A DNA stretch of 64,000 bases, taken from Strongylocentrotus droebachiensis. Its lineage: Eukaryota > Echinodermata > Echinoidea > Camarodonta > Strongylocentrotidae. The DNA lies in contig JAVYIG010005351.1 of assembly GCA_035222895.1 (NCBI GenBank), positions 1 through 64,000 on the forward strand, given 5' to 3'. Both the position numbers and the translations under genes were made by a program. The notes below the pieces were generated by a model. The model made no database searches and was not told the DNA's origin. It saw nothing but the letters and a program-made list of their open reading frames with translations. Shown one piece after another: positions 25,201 to 37,200 of this stretch; the first letter of the stretch is position 1; the number at the start of each line of letters is the position of its first letter.

Positions 25201-28200
25201 CACATTGCACAGAAGCATGATGCAATTTCTGGCTGCTCACTGTTGAATTTAACATGCATAAGGGTCTTTCGTTTCATACTCAAGTTAGTCAAGTTTTCCA
25301 ATTTATCGGTCTGAAAGTCTGATCGACACTGCATTTGAAATTCTAAGAACTCTTGAAAAGCAGAATAGAATCTATATCCGCCTGCTACATCCAATTCCAC
25401 TCCCGGTATCATGTGCTATGTGTATGTCTTTTAAACAGCCTGAGGCCAAACTCAAACAGTACCTCGTTACTAGCCACTTTCACACAACACATAAAACTGT
25501 CTATTTAAAGCACCACTGCACTACTTACAAATGTACAGCTAATTGCGCCCTCTATATAGCAAACACTGCCTAATCGGTGACCAATGGTCCCCATAATCCC
25601 CTTTTTCTTTATTGTAATTGAGAGCTGCTTTTAATGAGATGACCACCTGTTAGTGACCTTGCAGGGAGGTCTAATCCCCCTGGCCAAACTATTGCAGACA
25701 GGATTTTAAAAAAAACACAATAAAAGGAAATTAAGTTTGTGATTGACAAAATAAAGCCCCAAGTTTGTAAGTTGAAGAACTGAAGAAAAAAAAAGGCCCC
25801 TCCACATACACATATGATAAAAGTTACAGAAATGTGAAATGAAATACACTAGCCTTTATAGGACATTATATTTTGCTGTAGCAGGTTTTTTAAAGACAGC
25901 TTTATGTGAACGAGTCCATTTTCTGTCATCTGCAAGTTTCAATCTTCAATTCCAGGGGTCTCTTACCTCGTCAACAAGATCACATCTTCCCTAATGTACA
26001 ATGTACATACATTGGCCCTCTTTCGGGAGACGGGTGTATTTGGACGTCAATTTGGTTGCCCTGACAACGGGCCTAATGGATGGGCTATTTTCTTTGCATT
26101 TTCCAGGCAAAATTTCCATCGAATCGAGAGAGGAGCCTAACAGAATGGTCGAAATTAGGCTCATTTACACTCGAAGAAAATTGAAAACCATTGTGTTTTT
26201 GTAGTTCTACTAGGCTTGAGTCGGTACGGTCGATCACACCGGGACCCGACCGTTGCCGTCGGGTCCCGGTTTCGTTTTTTGAGAACCGACGCTCCGAAAA
26301 AAATAATGAAATATGTATTGAAATTGCAGTTTTGCACACCACTAAAATCATTCCACCTTAAAACTTAAGTATTTAATTGTTACCAATCATATTCTAGCTC
26401 ATCCTGAATCAATCCGAACTGCTGATATAAATATGGGTTGCAGAGCAGTTCGCCCCATGGGGTTGTTGTTGCCAGCTAGCTGCTAGCTAGCTACTATACT
26501 GGCCGGGTCTCTCGGCAGGATTAATAAATCAGGTTGAAAGAAACGTTAATGTTTGAATAATAAAACGGCTTTCTAAAAAGTATTTCCTTACAACATACCG
26601 ATCGAATAATTTTAAAAAGACAAAATAGATATTTTTTCTTTGATTTTGAACACGCATGCTTCTTTTAAAAGCTGAAAATTACTTGGTAATCACAAGAAGT
26701 TTCGATACGGATAGCTGTTGCAAGGCAAGTTCAGACTAGTCTCGGAAAAATGCGCCAGTGCACCCTCATTAGCTGTAATGCGTGCCCAAACGAACCCAAA
26801 CAAAGACGTGATCGTAACGAGAAAAAAATAATTAAAAACTACGAGAGCACAATTGGAAAGACAATATACTCAAAATTATCGTAAGCAGATACATAACTTG
26901 GAGGGAGAATACAATAGTTGTCCAAGAAAAGCCACAGAAATAGTGATATTTAAGGAGTTACTATAGGTACAATCATTATCGGAATGGCCCTGCTGCGATT
27001 TCCGAATTACACGTGTTTAAATTGAACACGAGGCTAGCAAACCAAAAACCGCCCTCTACGGTAGAAAGCAGTATAACAAAGGATTCGAGTATTTGCAGCA
27101 GCAAGGCCCCTTGCGATAAAAATGTACCCAGTTACTCCTCGATTATCACTATTTCTGTGGCTTTTCTTGGACAACTATTGTATTCTTCCTCCAAGTTATG
27201 TATCTGCTTACGATAATTTTGAGTATATTGTCTTTCCAATTGTGCTCTCGTAGTTTTTAATTATTTTTTTCTCGTTACGATCACGTCTTTGTTTCGGTTC
27301 GTTTGGGCACGGATGACAGCTAACGAGGTGCACTGGCGCATTTTTCCGAGACTAGTCTGAACTTGCCTTGCAACAGCTATCCGTATCGAAACTTCTTGTG
27401 ATTACCAAGTAATTTTCAGCTTTTAAAAGAAGCATGCGGTGTTCAAAATCAAAGAAAAAATATCTATTTTGTCTTTTTAAAATTATTCGATCGGTATGTT
27501 GTAAGGAAGTACTTTTTAGAAGGCCGTTTTATTATTCTAACATTCATATTTTTTGACCCAATTTATTCAACCTGCATGAATCAAAATGGCGGCTCGAATG
27601 TTGTCTTTCTATTTTTGCCCCAGTTTTTTTACTTTTAGAGGCACGATAATGGCACTAAACATCGCCAATCATGGATGAAAATAATGTCAAATGGAATAAT
27701 ATACCGATCTGAGCCCAGGTATGCATGTGTTGATTTATTTGATTGATAAAAAAGGTCACTTTTAAGGGACATACCGATGATATGCGTTTTTATACAGGCA
27801 AGTGACAAATCCTGCGAGCTGATTTCGGGACACCGGGTCCCGATCGGTGCGAGGCCGTCGGGACCCGGTTTATGAAAATCCCGACATGACTCAGGCCTAA
27901 GTTCTACTATTAAAAATACTGGGAAAACCCAAGATCCAGGTTTTTGGCGAATAGTGGCGGATTCACAGTGCCCACTACCCCCCCCCCCCCCCCCCCCACC
28001 AATGAGCGACTTTTCGGTCGGCGCGATTTTCAAATTTTCGGGAGCAAAAAAAAAGAAAAAAAGTTGGGCCCCCCCCCCTAAGAAATCTGGATCCGCGCCT
28101 GCGTATGAATGACTTGTCAGTACTCCAACAATATAGCGCAGAAGCAAGGAGAAACACATGAGCAAAAACCAGAATAACTGGCCATAGTTTTAAGCGCAAC

Positions 28201-31200
28201 AATTTACACTGCAAAAGCTGGCTTTAGAAAAGCTGTATTTAAAATAAAATGATAGAGGTGTGTCGTTTTGCTGTTGCTGTCGCTTTGGCTTTTTGTCATG
28301 TTTATGGATACATTACATGTCCACTGTAGTTGCCTAGTATTTAAAGAGAAGGTTGAGTTCTGGGAAGAGGTGAAAAATTATTTGTGAGCGTTACTCATTC
28401 TTATTATGCAAGTGTGGAAGAACATCAGATAAGACATGTTCCCTGAAAAGCATGGCTCTTCAAATGCCTTCATATTCTAAATATGCATGTAACATCGTTA
28501 AAATCGGGGGGGGGGGGGGGGCGGCTTTTTACGCCACGTGTTCGTGTAGTCCCATATACATCTTTCTGTGCAAGTGTTTGTAACTTTACCAAGACTTTGC
28601 CAAATTTCTTATCATTTTGATGATTCCAGAACCTTGCAATACACTCAAATTCTTTATGCTAGATGATCAACCTTTTCTGGTCGGTTCCACACCGTTTCTT
28701 TCACAATGCAATCCCATGTCCAGAACTCCACTTCATCTTTAATATTTCTGATGTCCCGTAACTACGGAATGTGAGAAAAACCCAAAGTTTTAGCTTGCAG
28801 TCTAAATGCTCTTACAAGTAACATGTCTATCAACAGGTTAATAGATGGTAATTGTATGGAAAGGAACACTCATCTACATTTTCATGATCTCTAGATTTGC
28901 TTGCCTTAGATTTGATTTCACAGAGCAACACAACCAACCTACTTTCACCGACCCTCGACCCAGTTTTCACAAGATTTTTGTTACTTTACTTGCGCTTGAA
29001 TATCATCTCCGGTTCTTACAATAAGGAGCTTGAGATGCAAATTGTATGCTATCACTTTTCTTCTCAGCGAGAGCAGGCTAAAGAGATTTACCAGGCACCT
29101 ACCGATATTTTCTTTCATTCTTTAAATAGATGATCGGTACTACAAAATCAAGGAATAACATTTGAAACGCACAACTGAGATTTTCGCCTTGCAGTCAACA
29201 CAGTAAACCCCAAATTAACAGAAAGAAACACAAATCAGGCAACATTTAAACACAAAAACAACAATAGCTGGGTTTTTTTAACTCTAAAATAAATGGTATT
29301 ACGACTTATTACCATTAGTTTCCTTCTTTTTTGGCAGCCATTTAGAGCCTGTTATTTTCACACACTTGGTTCCTACAATTTCTGTTTGAAATTGTCAGAC
29401 TTTAGCTTCTGTTCATTTAAACGCTCATATCTTCTTCTTTTTTCCAGAATTCATTGACTTCATTCTCATCTTAACTTAGCCGAGTTGCATTTGCTCTCTG
29501 CTCCGGTAATTTCTTTTGCTGGACTCATGATATACGAGTCCTAAGAGAGTGAATTTCTGCTTCTCTGCATTATTAAAGTAAAGTGACTACATTCTCTGTT
29601 TAATACTGTATATTTCTCATGCTGGACTCATTATATATGAATTATTTATGTGAATGGGGTCTTAATTGTTTGACCATGCTATCATACACACACTCCATGG
29701 GACCAGTTGATTGATCGTTCGGCTATTAGGAGAGGAAAACAGTAGATAGCTCCAAATCGCTCCTTGGTAACCAACACACTCAACACTGCACTACTTTTTT
29801 TAAATATTGGATGCTCAATTACACCTCATTTTTTACATGAAAAATTTGAAAGAGGCAAATGCAAAGGGCATCCAGAATAACTATTAAAAGAATTAAAAAA
29901 GACAGGACCATTAGGTAGGTAAATTTCCCCATAGAAATATACTTATTTCTATTCTCATTTGAAAAGGAAAAGTAGAATTCCATGTACATGCAAATGTATG
30001 TACACTGTATCATACAAACTTACAAACCTACATGTAGATATTCTGCATAAAAAGATTAGGCAATCCTAAGAATTGGCCCTGTCGCTTGATCTCAACCTCT
30101 TTCCAAAAGAAATTAATTAATTGAAGAAAAAAATTACTTGTCTGTATACATTATAAATGCAATAAATCAAATTGCTCATGATTCGTAGAAGATCAATGGA
30201 TCTAGATATTTCATGCTTCGCAGATCTTAAACTGTCAAGATGAATATATTTCCAAAACATTAGCGTACAGTAGGCCGAACAGTATTTAAGGATAAAGAAC
30301 AGTTATGGTCATGAGATTGCATTGTGAAAGAAACGTTGTTGAATCAATCAGAAAAGGTTGATTATCTAGCATATAAGTATTGGTGTGTACTGCAAGGTTC
30401 TGGAATCATCAAAATGATAAGAAATTTGGCACTGTAAGCAGAAAGATGTACATGTATATGACTATGAGACTACGCGACACATGTGCTATATCTATCAGGT
30501 CCAAATAGATACATAATTACCAAATATATCAATTAGTAGGCGGTTTCTTGGCAACATTTGTATCATCACGTACATGTATTAGTCAAAACATATTCTTTCA
30601 CATGATTGGTAATAAGAGCTTCCATTTCATTTTTTGAGAGGGGGGCGTTTCCAAAACTGATCTTTACCTTTAAAAGCATTTGTGTGAGTTCAGAATCTTG
30701 AAGATTTTAGCACAGCAATGTGAAGAATATATTTCCTGATATCATGTAACATAGACGACTGCATTTTGCTCTCAACCAAAATGGAACAAAAATGCCCAGC
30801 TTTTTATCGCTTGAGCCTAAATGACAATATTCAAATGTCACAAAATATCATCACTCCGTTTATTTTGTGTTTTACTCTTGAAATGACTATGGCTAAATCT
30901 GAAAGGTAATTGACTCATGTTTTACAAGTCATTGAAAATTAAAACACTGGGGCAGGGAACAATTATGCTCTGGAAAGCCCAAAATGAACTCTGGTTAAAA
31001 GAAGGAAAAATTAAAAAATAAATAAGAAAAAAGGACAATACAAAAAGAACTGACAAAATTGTGCCTTCACAATACCAAATCCATAGACAGATTGTGTTGT
31101 ACATGTACATGTATGAACAGAATAGTACCACTTACACTGTACATGTACATGGACATTGTCCCAGTATCCCAAATAATATTTTGGATGATGAGCAAGAGCC

Positions 31201-34200
31201 CTTAATGTTTAACAGTGATCATTTCCTGATACATGCGTATATAGAGAGAGTTTATTAGTAGACGATACAAAAGGCAATGATGAAATGAGCGTATCGCAAT
31301 GTATCATTCATCATGTCTTGTTTACAGAAATGCCTGACTGATAGAGATTGGTACAATAATGAACGAGGCGAGGGTTCTTTGTTTATTTTGGGTGTCCATG
31401 CCACAGATTGTTTGCTCAAATACCAATTAAATGAATTGTAATAGATAGAAAAAGTACAGTGTTAAAGACCGAGGGGGATTGATCATATCAAAGCAATGTA
31501 CCCATTAACTGATTTGAAGATCACTTTACTTGACTTGTGTAATAAAACCCACATTCTAAAATAAGTACAGCAGTTTCATATTCTATTAATGAATACTTAA
31601 TGAATATGTGATGATTTCCATAATCATCTTCATTATCATCATCATCATTATCATCAACATCATTATCATCATCACCATCATCATCTATCATCATCATCAT
31701 CATCATCATCATTACCATCATCCTCATCATCATCATTGTAAAATAATGTTTTTTAATTTTGATACTGGAGATTTTTGAGTCTGCTTCACCTACATGTACA
31801 TTGTACAGAGGGTGGTTCCAATTAAAAAATTAATTTCTCTTTTTTCACGGAGAGCTCCTTTTCCAGAGACATTTTGAAACTGTCTTGAAATAAATGGCTC
31901 ACAGCTGCTGTGAATTATTTCACTTATCATCATTTTTGGAACCCGATTGTAATATTTTCAACACCCTGATTGACAGTAATATGCAGTAATGCAATAAATT
32001 GTAGTGTAGTTTGTGCACTTCCTTTTGTATGGTAGCATTATTAAATGTGAATCAAAGGCACTAGAAGACTGCCCAAGCCTGTACATTGGAATACACCGAC
32101 AAGCACAGCACATGAATGTGCAACATCATACACATACATTTTAATAAATTTATGTCATATCCGAAGATAAACACAATCTCAAAACGGGCAATGAACTGAA
32201 CTGCCTGCGAAAACAACCAGATAAGAAATACCAGACGTAAACCTAAGCCACGGCCCGCCGTGTCACCATAGGCCTGTCTTAATCAGACCGAAAGTTGCAA
32301 AATGACCCGCTATTTTCAGACTCGGGATATTTTCCCAAAACTCGAAATTGCGTCTTCACCAGACCGATATGCTCATCACAAACTAGCTTGGATGGGCGCA
32401 GAATAGCCCGCTATTTCCCAAATAGCGGGCTATTTGGGAAACAAGACCAAGATTTCTCTGGATATTGTCTCAACCAAATAGCCCGCTGACTGCAACTGCG
32501 GGCTGATGAAGAAGCACATTAGCTGGCTTATTTCAGATTGGGCTAGTTAAAGAGGGTGTTTTAAACTGATGAGACTACACTGTATGTGTCTTTCCTGTGG
32601 CCTTACTCAGGACCAATTGGGTAAAATACAACTGCAGTGCAACATACGCAAAACCGAAGCGCGAGGAGAACTTCGGTCTGTTTCAAGTCCATTTGTTTAC
32701 GTGCAGTAGTCCAAAACAAGATGTAGATTAAGATGGCATTATCAGTGTTTGCCAAGCTTCAAGGCCTTTAAAATAGCGGCTTATTTTGCAACTTCGGTCT
32801 GATGAAGACAGGCCTCATTTGAATTTGTGATGCTGCGACCAATCATGCCTGAGATCAAGAGGAGATTGCCACAAATTACGGCGGACCGTCGGTCCCGGCT
32901 GAAATCCAATTTGGGCTTGATATATTCCGCTTTATCCCGTGAAGTGGACCTCATCTGGACGAGTCTCAACAACAGACCCCGGTCTGGGTAATTCTTTTAT
33001 TTAAAAGGGGGAGGCATGTTTGATATTGTAATCCTTGTGATAGATTTGTGCAGAGTGTGCAGTCAATATTCATACCAATATGCATCGTGGAAGAATCTTG
33101 ATCGAGAGTGGGTGGACTTTTCCCTTTATACTCACTTGGTCACTGGTAGAAACATGATACCGGTAAACGTTTGTTTGTTTGTTTATCTGTTTTTGTTTGT
33201 TTATTTTATGTAATCTGTCCCTGATACATGTAATTGAATATTCATTCCAAAAAAATTACATACATGTACAAGCTTGAGACTAAAATTGCCAAAAACTCCA
33301 ATATTTTCCACTTCAATTGTTGAATGCTTTGAAAATACAAATTTAGAATGATTTAAAAGAAAGGTAATTGAGGGAAATTCTATGTAGAATGTTGTATCAT
33401 GTGATGAAACAAAACAGAAAAGAAAAAGAAAACTTGTGTCTAGACTAGAGCCCTTCAAATATTTCCAACAAGATACAATTTCCATGTTCATTGATTGAAG
33501 ATACTGTATGTTACACTTAAATAATATTTCAACATGTTCCAACGTAAAGGTAAACAAGGGAAAATCCAATGTTTTACATGTGATGAAACAAAACAGAGAA
33601 GAAAAATTAAATATGTGTATACTGGGTAGTCTGAGAGCCCTTTGAATATTCCCAACAAGATACAAATATAGGGAGACTTGAATATTTCAACATGTTAACT
33701 AAACATACAAATTTAGAAGGATTTAAAAGAAAGGTAAACAAGGAAAGTTCTGATGTTTATCATGTGATGAAACAAAACAGAAAAGAAAAAGAAAACACAT
33801 TGTATAGCACTATAGCCTTAGAGAATACACGCAGCATAGGATGGGTAGTGCAATGATGTGACAAATTGATTGGAAGAGGCAAGGGTGTAGGGCAGGCATT
33901 GGCAATCCATACATTAATTCTTGGAGCCTGTAGATAAGTGCATCTACTTGTTATGCACTATGCGTACCACTCAGCGAGGCCTTCGTCAAACATTGCCAAT
34001 TTGCTTGCTTTATTTAATCCAGTTTTAGCTATGACAAGAGTTGAAGCACCTCCATCACTTTCTTGATTTCGTAACCACTGTAAAATTACATAGTACTGTA
34101 TGTGTCTTTTACAGTACCGGCTTGCCGATGCACCATGTGTCTTGTACTACACATACATGTACACCTGTACATGCGCCCATGTCCCCAAAGACGAAGGTTA

Positions 34201-37200
34201 ACATTTTTCTTTAAATATCCTTCCTATTCTATCCTTTCTTATTGAATCTGGATATCTTTTGTCACTGACAATATTTTGTGTAAAACTGGATTTATTGATA
34301 TGCGTGAGTTGTTTGTAAATTTCACAAGTGGTTTAAAAAAATTGAAAGTTTCAAGCCACAATCATCACAACGTTGATCTGCAAAACACTGAATTTTGGTC
34401 ATTCATTAATGTTTCTTGCGTTGAATATTATTGCAATGTATTACAAATTGAACGATTTTCAGTTTAACAGCCTAGAGGAGAGTACTCTCAACATTTTTTA
34501 GTTCAAAGTGAAATGATTAGAAATGTGCAAAAAATCCTATTTCATCTGTGGGAAATTTTAAAGCAAAAAATGCCTCAGATTTTGTTCTGAAGACTTGACT
34601 CAATGTTTGTGTTTATTGCTTGCTAATGTCCTTTGGCAAGACATTAATCTACATTTGCCACTCTCCACCCAGGTGAAGTCAATGGGTAACCTGGTAGGAA
34701 GAAATTCCTTGAATGCTTTGGCGCCTTATTATGGCAGCTCAGCAGCCTCAGCTACAGCCGGGGTAATAATACGATTCCTTGTATTAAGCGCAGTAGAGTA
34801 AGCAAATATTAACCGAATACAAGGTTAATATTTGTTTTATATCCCACATCGGCAATAAGGTCTATTAAAGTGAATTTTACATAATTAAAAGAACTGACTC
34901 TGCAGACAGTTTAGCTTCAGCTAGATCTTACAAAGCACAACATGCACACATGTAATAAAGTCGATGTGCGCTCATTTGACATTGACATTGACATTGACAT
35001 GTCGCGTAACCTACTTTACTACGAACCCATTCTATTCGAAAAATAGACTTTCTACTTTAGTCTAAAAAAAATGACTGATTTTCATTAAAATGGGTGCTTA
35101 AAATGTTGATAATTGTACTCCAATTGTTTCAATTTTCAAAACTAAATTTTAAAAAGTAGTCACAAAGTGCGGCAGCTTTATTGTATTGCCCAAGTTATTG
35201 AATTGCAAGCTCGGCTTCTGCCGAACCTGCTAGAGCACGCTGCCAAGGTTTGGCTTCTGCCGAACCTGCCAGAGCACGCTGCCAAGGTTCGGCTTCTGCC
35301 GAACCTGTCAGAGCACGCTGCCAAGGTTCGGCTTCTGCCGAACCTGCCAGAGCACGCTGCCAAGGTTTGGTTTTTGCCGAACATGCCGTCAAAGTTCGGC
35401 TTCTGCCGGACCTGCCAGAGCATGCTGCCAAAGTTCGGCTTCTGCCGAACCTGCCAGAGCACGCTGCCAAGGTTTGGCTTCTGCCAAACCTGCCAGAGCA
35501 CGCTGCCAAGGTTCGGCTTCTGCCAAACCTGCCAGAGCACGCTGCCAAGGTTTGGTTTTTGCCGAACATGCCATCAAAGTTCGGCTTCTGCCGAACCTGC
35601 CAGAGCAGGCCGTCAAAGTTCTGCTTCTGTCGAACCTGCCAGAGCATGCTGCCAAAGTTCGGCTTCTGCCGAACCTGCCAGAGCACGCTGCCAAGGTTCG
35701 TGTTTTGCCGAACTTGCCGTCAAGACCATGCCGTCAAAGTTCGGCTTCTGCCGAACCTGCCAGAGCAGGCCGTCAAAGTTCGGCTTCTGTCGAACCTGCC
35801 AGAGCAAGCCGCCAAAGTTCGGCTTCTGCCGAACCTGCCAGAGCACGTCGCCAAAGTTTGGCTTCTGCCGAACCTGCCAGAGCAGGCCGTCAAAGTTCGA
35901 CTTCTGTCGGACACGCGGTCAAAGTTCAGCTTCTGCCGAACATGCCGCCAAAGTTCAGCTTCTGCCGAACCTGCCAGAGCAGGCTACCAAAGTTCGGCTT
36001 CTGCCGAACCTGGCGTCAAAGTTTGGCTTCTGTCGAACCTGCCGCCAAAGTTCGGCTTCTGCCGAACCTGCCAGAGCAGGCCATCAAAGTTCGGCTTTTG
36101 TCGAACATGCCGCCAAAGTTCGGCTTCTGTCGAACCTGCCGCCAAAGTTCGGCTTCTGCCGAACCTGCCAGAGCAGGCCGTCAAAGTTTGGCTTCTGCCG
36201 AACCTGCCAGAGAATGCCGCCAAAGTTTGGCTTTTGCCGAACCTGCCAGAGCACCCTGCCAAGGTTCGGCTTCTGCCGAACCTGTCAAGAGTAGGCCGTC
36301 AAAGTTCGGCTTCTGCCGAACCTGCCAGAGCATCCCGCCAAAGTTCGGCCAGAGTAGACATCCATAGAGCATCATTCTTTCAGAGGAAGAGAGCTGCCTC
36401 TCATCTTCCAAAATCACGAACAGAAAAATGTCTCAAAACAAGTATTCTCTGTACAATCTGGCTGGAAGAATACATTTGAAGCAAATCAGAGGTGACCACA
36501 TGCCACATAAAGATGAAATTTGTTTGCCCCATGTCTACACCAAGAAAGATATACAATGAATACCTCCAGGACAAGCCACAAGGCAGAGTTATTTTATTCC
36601 ACTGTTGGGCAAGCTGAATTCTACAAGCTGTGGAGGTAATTATTCTTCTGGCACGTAAAACTGAAAAAGGCGAGTATGATCTTGAATCAATTTTTCATTA
36701 AGATATTGATATTTAGGTCTACATACATACAAGAGAGCAATGAGTGTGTGCCCTTTTAAATTTTCCATGTCTACATGCATGTACGTCGATCCTTCTATTT
36801 CATGCAATTTTGAATGTTAACTTACTTTGGAAGATCTGCACTATGTTCTTCTCTCAGCTCTTCTGTCAAGAAATTTAATTACTTAATTTACTTACAAAAA
36901 TCACATGCAGTACTAACTTCCCCCATAAACAGCCATCTGCACTGTACTTTTATGTCCGACACATATTACAAATGACAGTGACCAATGCCCCAATGTGTAT
37001 GGCATGTTTTCTTGTGGACAACGTGAACCCAGGGGTCAGACAGGTCAGGGGTAACCTAAACATTGCTTGACCAGCTAGAAGTGCCCATGGAATACATACA
37101 CAGTATGGTAAATGTACATTGCAAATAGGCATAGTGTTGCACAAGCTCTTCAGGTCATCTTAAAGGGGCAAATACAATATAAACAGAAATAATCATTAAT

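Noticed and set aside
35167-36479. Open frames of 297-409 codons with a CRTCQS 13-residue period on both strands
   Set aside because: They arise from the stop-free 39-bp minisatellite, are open in several frames at once on both strands, and match no protein family.
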